Below, in pieces: positions 42,439 through 52,185 of a stretch of 64,000 bases of DNA (within the stretch, counting starts at the first letter, position 1; each line of letters begins with the position of its first letter). Under the pieces are notes generated by a model, which was given only the letters and a program-made list of their open reading frames with translations, did no database searches and was not told where the DNA came from. Origin of the DNA: Lachnospiraceae bacterium (GTDB lineage: Bacteria > Bacillota > Clostridia > Lachnospirales > Lachnospiraceae); the NCBI GenBank assembly GCA_900767585.1, contig CAAFZP010000063.1:1-64000 (forward strand), written 5' to 3'. The translations under genes and the position numbers were made by a program.

Positions 42439-44856
42439 TTAATGCAAAGTTTTGTGCCGGCTTAACATCTCGATAAAATCGGTTGAATTGAGTGGCTTCG
42501 AGAACAAAAAGCCTTGCAAAGTATCACAGAACTGGTTTTGGAGAATCTGCAGCTGGTTGTTATCTTCGACACCTTCTGCGACAACCGAGATATCCATTTT
42601 ATGTGCCAGATCGATGATGGAATCTGCAATGCAGCGGTCTTTTTTGTTACTGCAGATGCCATCGATAAAGGATTTGTCAATCTTTAAGGTATCAATCGGT
42701 ATCTGCGTCAGGTAATTGAAGGAAGAATAACCGGTTCCAAAGTCGTCTAATGCAATCGAACAGCCGAGTGCTTTCATTTTATTTATGAGCATCAGGTTGT
42801 GATCAAAGGAGTTCATCAAAACGCTTTCTGTAATTTCTATCTCAAGATATTTTAATTCCATGCCTGTTTTTTCAGGTATGCTTTCAATAACCTCTATCAG
42901 ATGGTCATCTTTGAGCTGCGTTGTAGAGACATTCACTGACACGCGGAGCGGACCAAATCCGCTCTTGATCAAAACCTGGTTGAAGTTGCAGGCTTCTAAA
43001 AGTGCCCATTCACCAAGACTGTTGATCAGGCCGCTTTCCTCTGCGATAGGAATGAACTCGGCAGGTGAGATAAAACCGACAAGTTCGGATTCTATACGCA
43101 TCAATGCTTCGTATCCGGTAACAAGACCACTTTCAACATTTACCTGTGGCTGGTACTGAAGATAAATTTCGTTTTTCTCAATTACATGGGCAAGTATATC
43201 AACCAGATCGTTTTTCCGGTTGACATCATCTTCCATATAGCTGTTGAAGAACCGATAGCTGTTTTTGCCGGAATTTTTTGCGTTGTACATTGCAATATCC
43301 GCATTTTTGATAAGCTCGCTGATCGTAAGTCCGTTGTCTGGGAAGACGGCAATCCCGACACTCATGGATACGGTTGCTGTTTCGTCTTTTAATACAAACG
43401 GATGATGGACAACGCTTACAAGCTGGGAAGCAAAATTTTCGAGATCATCGCGGGACTCAAAATAACTTTTCAAAACCAAAAATTCATCGCCACCATTTCT
43501 TGCAAGCAGATCATGCTCGGAGATGCAAGACATCATCTTCTCGGAGACACCTTGCAATAAAAGATCTCCATAATCATGTCCGAGTGTATCATTGATATTT
43601 TTAAAATTGTCAAGGTCAATAAAGAAGATAGCGTGTTTGCTGGCATTTACGCTTGCGTCGTGGAAAATATTGTATGCATATTTCATGAATGCAACACGAT
43701 TGTACAGGCCGGTTAAGCCATCGTGGTAAGCAAGCTGTTCAATATGGGCATAATTCTTTTTTAATTCCTGTTCGTTTACTTCCAGTGCAGCTTTGGATGC
43801 CGAAAGTTCTTTGTAATTGTTGGAGATGATATCCATCATGTTGTTAAACATATGAGACAAATCTCCAAATTCATCGTTGGAATCAACCTCACATTTGACA
43901 TCGAGATTGCCGGAAGCGGCATCTGTCATATTGTCACGCAGTGTATAAATCGGTTCTGTGTATTTGTGCGCTAAAATCCGGCTGCCCCAGATCGCAAGCA
44001 TCAGGATGATTGCAAGCGTTATAATCAACGTGACAGGCAGCGTAGAAAGAATCTGCTGATACTGGGTTCCTTGCTGCCGAATCAGATAAAGCCAGTTTGT
44101 ATCAGGAAGTTTATAATATCCATAGATATTTTCAAAGGAGGAAGATGCCAGATGTCCATAGGATTTATTTCCTTGAAATGTTTGGAATGCCTGCGTCTCC
44201 ATCTCTTTATTTCCGGCAAGTCCGGTTGAAGTGAACAGGTATCCGCCTGTGTCTGTCATGATGAAGGCAGATCCGTCGTCGGGAATAAAAGAACCAAAAT
44301 ATTCACTTGATATATTGGCACGAATAAGACCAACAATCTGTTTTTTCACGATGACCGGAGCAACAATATCGATGCTCCCGGAATTATTAAGAGAACTGCT
44401 TGGCAGGATTGTTATTTCGTTTATTTGATCCACAGGAGTTGTCATGTGTTCCTGCCAGTCGTAAGTTTCCTTCTGGTTGGAACCGGTAATGTAGTATCCA
44501 TTTATATCGTAGAGATAGTAACTGACATTTCCATCTGCATAGTTTGAAGCAGAATGAAACAAATCTGTGACATCCGCAAGGTATGGCGAATCGGTTCCAA
44601 GAGATACGCCATTGTAGTTTTCAAGCGCGAGATTTTGCAGATTGGTGCCATTTGCCAGACCTTCAATTTCGGCAGTCTGTGCATTTAACTGTGACTGGAA
44701 ACCCTGACCGTAATTTTTAGCAAGCTCGACCGTTGAACTTGTCGCAAGTTCCATGTATTTTTTATATGATAAATTATAAGTGAAGATTGTCAGAAATATA
44801 AGTGGCAGAGATGCCATTAAAATAAGAGACAATCGTAAAGATTTCTGTATAGACAT
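42439..44856 (-). CDS. Cache-HAMP-GGDEF-EAL cyclic-di-GMP protein
   Basis: 805 residues from minus-strand ATG at 44856 (GGAGAG nine bases upstream; an earlier in-frame ATG at 44901 lacks one). One helix near 12-33, an extracellular dCache-like sensor (about 40-260), a second helix near 272-292, HAMP, then GGDEF with an intact RNGGDEF (455-459) and EAL with GYEALMR (583-585) and DDFGTGYSS. The RxxD inhibitory site before GGDEF is not kept (SEHD). Both output domains look catalytic on motif grounds. Which activity dominates is unknown. Confidence 0.93.
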   Translation of the reverse strand: MSIQKSLRLSLILMASLPLIFLTIFTYNLSYKKYMELATSSTVELAKNYGQGFQSQLNAQTAEIEGLANGTNLQNLALENYNGVSLGTDSPYLADVTDLFHSASNYADGNVSYYLYDINGYYITGSNQKETYDWQEHMTTPVDQINEITILPSSSLNNSGSIDIVAPVIVKKQIVGLIRANISSEYFGSFIPDDGSAFIMTDTGGYLFTSTGLAGNKEMETQAFQTFQGNKSYGHLASSSFENIYGYYKLPDTNWLYLIRQQGTQYQQILSTLPVTLIITLAIILMLAIWGSRILAHKYTEPIYTLRDNMTDAASGNLDVKCEVDSNDEFGDLSHMFNNMMDIISNNYKELSASKAALEVNEQELKKNYAHIEQLAYHDGLTGLYNRVAFMKYAYNIFHDASVNASKHAIFFIDLDNFKNINDTLGHDYGDLLLQGVSEKMMSCISEHDLLARNGGDEFLVLKSYFESRDDLENFASQLVSVVHHPFVLKDETATVSMSVGIAVFPDNGLTISELIKNADIAMYNAKNSGKNSYRFFNSYMEDDVNRKNDLVDILAHVIEKNEIYLQYQPQVNVESGLVTGYEALMRIESELVGFISPAEFIPIAEESGLINSLGEWALLEACNFNQVLIKSGFGPLRVSVNVSTTQLKDDHLIEVIESIPEKTGMELKYLEIEITESVLMNSFDHNLMLINKMKALGCSIALDDFGTGYSSFNYLTQIPIDTLKIDKSFIDGICSNKKDRCIADSIIDLAHKMDISVVAEGVEDNNQLQILQNQFCDTLQGFLFSKPLNSTDFIEMLSRHKTLH

Positions 44857-44965
44857 ATTTCGTAACTCTCCGTTTCCCCTGTTTCCCAAAGTGTATTTCA
44901 TTCATTATATATAAAAATGAAAGATTATTCAATGCGCTATATACTTTTTTTCGATTTTGGAGCGG

Positions 44966-44994
44966 TTGCTTTTTGAAAATAAATTGTGTATAAT
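44966..44994 (+). promoter_or_regulatory. Promoter of the CheX-like/CheY operon
   Basis: TTGCTT (44966-44971), 17 bp, TATAAT (44989-44994), 57 nt before the start. Same hexamers as the promoter at 257-285. Confidence 0.75.
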
Positions 44995-45051
44995 ATCAAC
45001 ATATTATGACTTCTTAGGACAGAGAAATCAGTTACATGAAGGAGGGGCGTT

Positions 45052-45942
45052 ATGTTTGGAGTTTATTTTGGAAAATACCTCGAGGATGTTGGGGTTCTGA
45101 CACATGAGCAGTACAATGAGATTGTTGAATCGAGCCGTACGTCGCGTGTGAAGATGGGACTGCTTGCCGTGAGCGAAGGGTTAATGACAAAAGAGCAGGC
45201 CGATGAAGTAAACCAGCTGCAGGCGATGAAAGATGCCAGATTTGGAGATATTGCTGTTGAAAAGGGATATCTGACAGAAGAACAGGTCGGAAAGCTTTTG
45301 AAGAAACAGGGAGATTCTTATCTGTTGTTCGTACAGGCACTTGTCGAACGAAAGCTTCTTACATTGGAAGAAATTCAAAATTACCTGAATCATTATAAAA
45401 AATCAGAACGATTTACAGCACTTGAAATCGATGCATTGAAGAGTTCTGATATCGACAAGATTATTCAGATTTTCTTAAAGGATAACCAGGTGCCGGCAAA
45501 CGTGAAGGATTATCTTGCACTGCTTGCCCGGAACGTGGTCCGTTTTGTGGATAATAAAGTCCGCTTTGAACATATCGAACATATTCATACATATACAAGT
45601 AAGTATATTGCGAGCCAGTGTTTTGAAGGCGACTATAATCTGTTTATTGGAATCTGTAATGTCGGTACACTTCCGATTGCAACCGAATATGCAAAAGAAG
45701 AATTCTCCCAGATCGATGAAGACAGCTTAGATGCAGTCTGTGAGTTTATCAATGTATGCAATGGTTTGTTTGCATCGAAGGAATCCCTTGAAGGGGTACA
45801 TATCGACATGATGCCGCCAGAGATGTATACCGAAGTTACGACCATCAGTTCGGATGGCCTGATGTTCCTGCTTCCGTGTTTTGTACGTGGGGAGCGTGCG
45901 GATATTGTGGTTTGTCTGGAGACAAAATGGACAATCGGTTAA
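45052..45942 (+). CDS. CheX-domain protein with N-terminal helical region
   Basis: 296 residues. The N-terminal 140 residues contain two or three repeats of a short helical unit (LTHEQYNEIV, MTKEQADEV, LTEEQVGKLL, LTLEEIQNYL), like the N-terminal domain of type II secretion ATPases. The C-terminal half resembles CheX, with the E-x-x-N helix in DAVCEFINVCNGLF. GGAGGGG precedes the ATG. It is followed after 35 nt by a CheY-like gene, so it may dephosphorylate that regulator. Confidence 0.75.
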   Translation: MFGVYFGKYLEDVGVLTHEQYNEIVESSRTSRVKMGLLAVSEGLMTKEQADEVNQLQAMKDARFGDIAVEKGYLTEEQVGKLLKKQGDSYLLFVQALVERKLLTLEEIQNYLNHYKKSERFTALEIDALKSSDIDKIIQIFLKDNQVPANVKDYLALLARNVVRFVDNKVRFEHIEHIHTYTSKYIASQCFEGDYNLFIGICNVGTLPIATEYAKEEFSQIDEDSLDAVCEFINVCNGLFASKESLEGVHIDMMPPEMYTEVTTISSDGLMFLLPCFVRGERADIVVCLETKWTIG

Positions 45943-45977
45943 TAGGTGATATATAGATTTATAAAGGAGAAAAAATC

Positions 45978-46340
45978 ATGGCAAATATATTAATTGTAGA
46001 TGATTCGAGAACATCCCGTAAGATTCTTCGCGGATTGCTCGAAGCAGATGGACATGTAGTTGTAGATGAAGCGAAAAATGGACAGGAAGGCTATGATATG
46101 TATACAAAGTACAAGCCGGATCTTGTCACGATGGATATCACGATGCCTGTGATGTCTGGTGTGGACAGCTTGAAAAAAATCAAAGCAGATTATCCGGATG
46201 CAAAAGTGATTATGGTTTCTGCCGCCGGGCAGCAGCATAACATGTTAGAGGCAGTCCAGAGTGGAGCAGCGGAATTTATTGCAAAGCCATTTGATGCGGA
46301 TACAATAAAGAATGTAATAAAAAATGTACTTGATAATTAA
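45978..46340 (+). CDS. CheY-like single-domain response regulator
   Basis: 120 residues with the receiver fold: acidic pair in ILIVDDSRTSRK (D8-D9), phospho-acceptor in LVTMDITMPVMSG (about D52), conserved MVSAAGQQ and KPF lysine. No output domain. AAGGAG precedes the ATG. No histidine kinase is seen nearby. It is likely paired with the CheX-like protein before it. Confidence 0.93.
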   Translation: MANILIVDDSRTSRKILRGLLEADGHVVVDEAKNGQEGYDMYTKYKPDLVTMDITMPVMSGVDSLKKIKADYPDAKVIMVSAAGQQHNMLEAVQSGAAEFIAKPFDADTIKNVIKNVLDN

Positions 46341-46362
46341 GAAAGAAAAGTAATATACAGCA

Positions 46363-46401
46363 AAATGGTCGTATATACAACATCCGTATATATGACCATT
46401 T
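46363..46401. other. 16-bp hairpin between cheY-like and hydrolase genes
   Basis: AAATGGTCGTATATAC pairs with GTATATATGACCATTT (one G-T pair), loop AACATCC. No T tract follows. It may be an attenuator, processing site or operator. Confidence 0.6.
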
Positions 46402-46429
46402 GTATTGTAAAAAGATATTGGAGTCGATT

Positions 46430-47371
46430 ATGATTGAAACAGTTGTGTCTGTGGATCTGATGGTGGAGGAAGAACTGAAAGTAAAGAAAAATCACCTGGC
46501 ACCGGATTTTCCAACAGGAAAGGAAAAGAGAATCTGTATTGTATCCGGCTTGTATGGCGATGAGCTGCAGGGACAATATATTTGTTATGAAGTTATCCGC
46601 CGAATCAAACTTGCATATGAGAATCTGACGGGAATTGTAGATGTCTACCCATCTTTAAATCCGATGGGGCTTGATTCAAAAACAAGAGAAATCCCGGGGT
46701 CGGGAATCGATATGAATTCTATTTTCCCAGGTTCAAAGCTTGGCGCACTTGGAGAATATACAGCATCCTGCATATTTGAAGATATCAAAGGTGCCGACGT
46801 CTGTATTGATTTGCATGCAAGTAATCTGTATGTACATGAGGTTCCGCAGGTGCGTATGAATGACGACCGGGTGGAGGAACTCATGCCGATTGCAAAGTGC
46901 TTAAATGTGGATATGATCTGGATTCATCCAAGTAATTCCGTGTTAAATGGCAGTCTTGCGTATTCTTTAAATGAAGTGGGCGTCAGATCTCTTGTCATTG
47001 AATCCGGTGTTGCATATCAGATCAATCAAGCGTATTGCAACCGGATTGTGGATGGTTTGTTCGCGCTTATGAAAGAGATGGGAATCTGGCAGGGAGAAAC
47101 AATCACGCCGAAGAAAGTTCCAATCACCAACGATGCGGATATTCTTTATATCAATGCGGAGAGCAGTGGTATTTTTATACCGGCAGTCCGGTTGTTTGAT
47201 CATGTAAAAAAAGGGGATTTGATTGGAACAATCGTGAATGTGATTACAGGTGCAGTCGAGGAGGCCGTTTATGCTTCCGGGGATGGCATGATCTGTTCCA
47301 TGCGGGAGTATCCTGTGATTGAAGAAGGATCCCTGCTCGCACGGATTGTGGGAGGAAATGGAGATGAATAA
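46430..47371 (+). CDS. Succinylglutamate desuccinylase/aspartoacylase family protein
   Basis: 313 residues from ATG 46430 (GGAG six bases before). Zinc-hydrolase fold of the M14-related family: YGDELQGQ carries a metal-ligand region, then IDLHASNLY and the later VIESGVAY. The C-terminal beta domain follows. Family members cleave N-acyl amino acids or amide bonds. In the first ligand motif the usual His-Gly-Asp-Glu is YGDE, so one zinc ligand looks changed. The substrate is unknown. The next paralogue overlaps it by 8 bases. Confidence 0.8.
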   Translation: MIETVVSVDLMVEEELKVKKNHLAPDFPTGKEKRICIVSGLYGDELQGQYICYEVIRRIKLAYENLTGIVDVYPSLNPMGLDSKTREIPGSGIDMNSIFPGSKLGALGEYTASCIFEDIKGADVCIDLHASNLYVHEVPQVRMNDDRVEELMPIAKCLNVDMIWIHPSNSVLNGSLAYSLNEVGVRSLVIESGVAYQINQAYCNRIVDGLFALMKEMGIWQGETITPKKVPITNDADILYINAESSGIFIPAVRLFDHVKKGDLIGTIVNVITGAVEEAVYASGDGMICSMREYPVIEEGSLLARIVGGNGDE

Positions 47372-48299
47372 AGAAATTATTTTTTCTATGAATACTGCTT
47401 TTCGCGGGGAATTCAATATTCATGGATATTCATATGGACGTGGAGATAAGGCGGCGTGTATTGTTGGATCTATGCGAGGAAATGAATATCAGCAGTTATA
47501 TATGTGCTCACTTCTGGCGCAGAGACTGGCAGAGATTGAGGCACAGGGGGATGTGGTAGCCGGGAAAGAAATCCTGCTTATTCCAACGCTCAATTACAGC
47601 TCTATGAATGCGCAGAAGAAGAAATGGATCTCAGATGATTCTGATATCAACCGTTCTTTTCCCGGAAATATTGAGGGAACTGCGACAAGCCGGATTGCGG
47701 CTACGTTGATGGAGCGCGTAAAAGATTATACATATGGTGTTCAGTTTGCAAGTTTTTATCTGGATGGAATCTCAATTCCGCATGTGCGGATGATGGAGAC
47801 GGGAACAGAGAGTACAAGCCTTGCCAATCTGTTTGGTATGCCATATGTATTAACGGGTGATACGCGTTCATTTGATACAGCGACACTGAATTACAACTGG
47901 CAGAAGATGGGGACCCAGGCATTCTCAATTTACTCCGCTACGACTGATACATTAGATGGCGAGAGTGCGAAGATGGCAGTGAGCGCGGTACTCCGGTTTC
48001 TGACACGTATGGGAATTATCCGCTACGAAAGCCACGGAGGATATATCTCAACGACATTAAAAGAGAAGGATCTTGTGTCGGTGCGTGCGGATGAGGCGGG
48101 ATTTTTCCGTTGTATTGTCGGGGTAAACCAGGAGGTAAAACGCGGGCAGGTACTTGCAGAGATCATTAACCCGATGGATGGTAATATTAAGGCTGAAATT
48201 TTGGCACCGACGGATGGAATTGTATTTTTTGTACAAAATTCCCCACTCGTGTTCCAAAATGTGGTAATATACAAAATCGTAAGAAGAATGCACCAGTAA
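47364..48299 (+). CDS. Second succinylglutamate desuccinylase/aspartoacylase family protein
   Basis: 311 residues from ATG 47364, GGAAATGGAG just upstream. Same architecture as the preceding gene, with GSMRGNEYQQ in place of HGDE and QFASFYLDG in place of DLHAS. Most metal-ligand positions are therefore lost, and only the fold is kept. The overlap suggests co-translation, perhaps as a heteromeric pair with one active member. Confidence 0.75.
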   Translation: MNKEIIFSMNTAFRGEFNIHGYSYGRGDKAACIVGSMRGNEYQQLYMCSLLAQRLAEIEAQGDVVAGKEILLIPTLNYSSMNAQKKKWISDDSDINRSFPGNIEGTATSRIAATLMERVKDYTYGVQFASFYLDGISIPHVRMMETGTESTSLANLFGMPYVLTGDTRSFDTATLNYNWQKMGTQAFSIYSATTDTLDGESAKMAVSAVLRFLTRMGIIRYESHGGYISTTLKEKDLVSVRADEAGFFRCIVGVNQEVKRGQVLAEIINPMDGNIKAEILAPTDGIVFFVQNSPLVFQNVVIYKIVRRMHQ

Positions 48300-48337
48300 G
48301 GTGACATCGATAAATTACAAAAATCAGGAGGAAAGTC

Positions 48338-51300
48338 ATGAGCAAGGTTAGACGAATCTATGTAGAAAAGAAAGATGCTTATGCGGTTAAGGCGAAGGAC
48401 TTAAAGAAGCAGTTCAAGGATTATCTTGGAATTAAGGCTGATAATGTCCGCGTCCTGACACGGTATGACATGGAAGGTGTATCAGAGGATACCTACAAAA
48501 AAGCGAAGGTTACAATCTTCTCGGAGCCACCGATCGATGTCGTATATGAAGAATCATTCCCAATGAATGAGAAGGAAAAGTGCTTCTCGCAGGAATATCT
48601 TCCGGGACAGTTTGATCAGCGTGCGGATTCTGCAGAGCAGTGTGTCAAGCTTCTGAACGAGGAGGAGACACCAGTCATCAAGACAGCTACAACTTATGTG
48701 GTAGAGGGTGATGTGACAGAAGAGCAGATGCAGACAATCCGGGAGTACGTTGTAAACCCGGTTGATTCCCGTATCACAGATGAGACAAAACCGGATACAC
48801 TTGTCACAAACTTTGAAGAGCCTGCTGACGTCAAAATCTTTGATGGATTCAAGGATATGTCAGAGACAGAGCTTACGACATTGTATAATTCTCTTGGCCT
48901 TGCAATGACAATCAAGGATTTTGAACATATACAGAATTATTTCAAGAACGAAGAACACAGAGATCCATCCATGACAGAAATCCGTGTGCTCGATACATAC
49001 TGGTCTGACCATTGCCGGCATACGACATTTTCTACAGAACTTACAAATGTCTCTTTTGATGACGGATATTATAAGGATATGATTACCGAGACATATGACC
49101 GTTATGTCGGTGCAACAAAAGAAATGTACAAGGGAAGAGACGACAAGTTTGTCTGCCTGATGGATATTGCTCTTATGGCAATGAAGGAACTGAAAAAAGC
49201 CGGCAAGCTAAATGATCAGGAGGAGTCAGACGAGATCAATGCGTGCTCCATCGTTGTCCCGGTTAAGGTTGATGGCGTAGAAGAAGAGTGGCTGGTAAGC
49301 TTTAAGAACGAGACACATAACCATCCGACAGAGATTGAGCCATTTGGTGGCGCTGCAACCTGTCTGGGCGGTGCAATCCGTGATCCGCTTTCCGGACGTT
49401 CTTATGTATATCAGGCAATGCGTGTAACAGGAGCTGCAGATCCGACTGTATCTTTGAAGGATACAATGCATGGTAAGCTCCCGCAGAGAAAGATTGTAAA
49501 GGTTGCTGCCGAAGGTTACAGTTCCTATGGTAACCAGATTGGTCTTGCAACCGGACTTGTAAAAGAAATATATCATCCGAATTACGTTGCAAAGCGTATG
49601 GAGGTTGGTGCGGTTATGGGCGCTGCTCCGAGAAGATGTGTCAAGCGTTTGAATTCGGATCCTGGTGATATCATCATTCTGCTTGGCGGACGTACCGGAC
49701 GGGACGGCTGCGGCGGTGCGACCGGTTCTTCGAAGGCTCATACAGAAAGCTCGCTTGAGACATGTGGTGCAGAAGTGCAAAAAGGAAATGCACCAACCGA
49801 GCGTAAGATCCAGCGTTTGTTCCGCAGGGAAGAAGTTGCAAGTCTTATCAAAAAATGTAACGACTTCGGTGCCGGCGGTGTATCAGTAGCTATCGGAGAG
49901 CTTGCTGATGGTCTTCGGATCGATCTCGATAAGGTTCCGAAAAAATATGCAGGCCTTGATGGTACAGAGCTTGCAATCTCTGAATCACAGGAGCGTATGG
50001 CAGTTGTCGTTGATCCAAAGGATGTTGACAAGATGATGCAATACGTGGCAGAAGAAAACTTAGAGGCAGTTGCGGTTGCGGTTGTAACAGAGGAAAAACG
50101 TCTGGTACTTTCATGGAGAGGCAAAGAAATCGTAAATCTGTCCCGTGCATTCCTGGATACAAACGGTGCACATCAGGAGACAGATGTCAAAGTTGCCATG
50201 CCGGATGCAGATGCTAAATATTTTGATGAGAAAAAAGATACATCCGATGTGAAGAAACTCTGGTTAGATACACTTTCTGATCTGAATGTGGCATCACAGA
50301 AGGGTCTTGTAGAGATGTTTGATTCATCAATCGGTGCCGGATCTGTTACAATGCCATATGGTGGTAAATATCAGCTTTCCGAGACACAGACGATGATTGC
50401 AAAGCTCCCTGTTTTGAAAGGAAAGACCGATACGGTTACGATGATGAGTTATGGATTTGATCCATATCTGTCAAGTTGGAGCCCATACCACGGAGCTATC
50501 TATGCTGTACTGACTTCCGTTGCAAAGATTGCTGCAGCAGGTGGTGATGTAAGCAAAGTAAGACTGACATTCCAGGAGTATTTTGAGAGACTCGGTACAG
50601 ATCCATATCGTTGGGGTCTGCCGCTTTCTGCATTGCTCGGCGCATATGATGTACAGATGGGACTCGGACTTCCGTCTATCGGAGGTAAGGATTCTATGTC
50701 TGGTTCCTTCGACGATATTGATGTTCCGCCAACACTGATCAGTTTTGCGGTGGATGTGGCAAGTTATCAGGATGTTGTGACACCGGAATTAAAGAAAGCA
50801 GGTAATCAGCTTGTATGCTTTGATATCAAGCGGGATGCTTTTGACAAACCGGATTATCAGGATGCTCTGGATAAATATGAGAAATTGCACAAAGCAATTA
50901 CCGAAGGAAAAGTCGTTTCTGCTTATGCAATCGGCTTTGGCGGTATGATCGAGGCAATCTCGAAGATGGCATTTGGTAACAAGCTTGGTGTGAAGCTTGC
51001 AAAGACCGTTGATGCAGATGAGCTCACAGCGAAGAAATATGGATCCATCATTCTCGAAGTCGAGAAGGACAATGTGACAGAACTTGGTATTCCATGTACG
51101 GTTATCGGTGAAGTACAGGCTGCACCGGAGTTCGTATACGGTGATACAGTGATCACAATGGATGAGGCGTTAGATGCATGGACAAAGAAGCTTGAGAAGG
51201 TATTCCCAACAGAGTCCGGCGTGGAGCAGAATGATAAGATCAACGATACATTGAAGATCGTAGATGGAAAGGTAAGCACAGGACTTTTTGATGCAGGTTC

Positions 51301-52126
51301 CATCTATGTAGCGAAGAACAAAGTTGCAAAACCAAAGGTATTTATCCCGGTATTCCCTGGAACAAACTGTGAGTATGACTCAGCAAAGGCGTTCGAAAAT
51401 GCGGGCGCCGAGGTTCAGACAATCGTCTTTCGTAATATGGATGCACAGGGCATCCGTGATTCGGTAGATGCATTCACGAAGGCAATCAGTGAGAGTCAGA
51501 TCATCATGTTCCCAGGTGGTTTCTCCGCCGGTGATGAGCCGGATGGTTCCGGTAAGTTCATCGCAACTGCATTCCGGAATGCAAAGATTGCTGATGAGGT
51601 TATGAAGCTTTTGAATGAGCGTGACGGACTGGCACTTGGTATCTGTAACGGATTCCAGGCACTCATCAAGCTCGGACTTGTTCCTTATGGCGAGATCCGT
51701 CCGCAGGAGGATGATTCACCGACGTTGACGATCAACAGCATCGGCCGTCACCAGTCCAAGATGGTTTATACAAAGGTTGTTACTAACAAGAGCCCATGGC
51801 TGCAGAAGGCAAAGCTTGGCGGTGTGTATACCGTACCAATCTCACATGGTGAGGGACGTTTTGTTGCAAGCAAGGAGTGGACAGAGAAGCTCTTCGCAAA
51901 TGGACAGGTTGCAACCCAGTATGTTGATATGGATGGCAATCCGACGATGGATGAATATTACAATGTCAATGGTTCTTACTACGCAATCGAGGGTATCACA
52001 AGTCCGGATGGCCGTGTACTTGGTAAGATGGCTCACTCAGAGCGTAAGGGAACAGCAGTGGCAGTCAATATCTACGGAGATCAGGATCAGAAGATCTTTG
52101 AGTCCGGTGTTGCTTATTTCTCATAA
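48338..52126 (+). CDS. purL: Phosphoribosylformylglycinamidine synthase (single-chain)
   Basis: Converts FGAR and glutamine to FGAM in purine synthesis. 1262 residues carry an N-terminal PurS-like part, two AIR-synthase-type halves (SDHCRHTTFSTEL, FKNETHNHPTEIEPFGGAAT, GGKDSMSG) and the C-terminal glutaminase with catalytic cysteine in LALGICNGFQ and PGTNCEYD. CAGGAGG precedes the ATG. It is a lone pur gene here. Confidence 0.97.
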   Translation: MSKVRRIYVEKKDAYAVKAKDLKKQFKDYLGIKADNVRVLTRYDMEGVSEDTYKKAKVTIFSEPPIDVVYEESFPMNEKEKCFSQEYLPGQFDQRADSAEQCVKLLNEEETPVIKTATTYVVEGDVTEEQMQTIREYVVNPVDSRITDETKPDTLVTNFEEPADVKIFDGFKDMSETELTTLYNSLGLAMTIKDFEHIQNYFKNEEHRDPSMTEIRVLDTYWSDHCRHTTFSTELTNVSFDDGYYKDMITETYDRYVGATKEMYKGRDDKFVCLMDIALMAMKELKKAGKLNDQEESDEINACSIVVPVKVDGVEEEWLVSFKNETHNHPTEIEPFGGAATCLGGAIRDPLSGRSYVYQAMRVTGAADPTVSLKDTMHGKLPQRKIVKVAAEGYSSYGNQIGLATGLVKEIYHPNYVAKRMEVGAVMGAAPRRCVKRLNSDPGDIIILLGGRTGRDGCGGATGSSKAHTESSLETCGAEVQKGNAPTERKIQRLFRREEVASLIKKCNDFGAGGVSVAIGELADGLRIDLDKVPKKYAGLDGTELAISESQERMAVVVDPKDVDKMMQYVAEENLEAVAVAVVTEEKRLVLSWRGKEIVNLSRAFLDTNGAHQETDVKVAMPDADAKYFDEKKDTSDVKKLWLDTLSDLNVASQKGLVEMFDSSIGAGSVTMPYGGKYQLSETQTMIAKLPVLKGKTDTVTMMSYGFDPYLSSWSPYHGAIYAVLTSVAKIAAAGGDVSKVRLTFQEYFERLGTDPYRWGLPLSALLGAYDVQMGLGLPSIGGKDSMSGSFDDIDVPPTLISFAVDVASYQDVVTPELKKAGNQLVCFDIKRDAFDKPDYQDALDKYEKLHKAITEGKVVSAYAIGFGGMIEAISKMAFGNKLGVKLAKTVDADELTAKKYGSIILEVEKDNVTELGIPCTVIGEVQAAPEFVYGDTVITMDEALDAWTKKLEKVFPTESGVEQNDKINDTLKIVDGKVSTGLFDAGSIYVAKNKVAKPKVFIPVFPGTNCEYDSAKAFENAGAEVQTIVFRNMDAQGIRDSVDAFTKAISESQIIMFPGGFSAGDEPDGSGKFIATAFRNAKIADEVMKLLNERDGLALGICNGFQALIKLGLVPYGEIRPQEDDSPTLTINSIGRHQSKMVYTKVVTNKSPWLQKAKLGGVYTVPISHGEGRFVASKEWTEKLFANGQVATQYVDMDGNPTMDEYYNVNGSYYAIEGITSPDGRVLGKMAHSERKGTAVAVNIYGDQDQKIFESGVAYFS

Positions 52127-52143
52127 ATAAAGGTTACGATTGC

Positions 52144-52185
52144 GGCATGGACACATGTCACGGAAAGGGGATGTGTGTTCATGCC
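52144..52185 (+). promoter_or_regulatory. Hairpin over the start of the TrmH-type gene
   Basis: GGCATGGACACAT pairs with ATGTGTGTTCATGCC, with AAAGGGG in the loop and the ATG at 52181 inside the downstream arm. This could reduce initiation. Confidence 0.5.
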
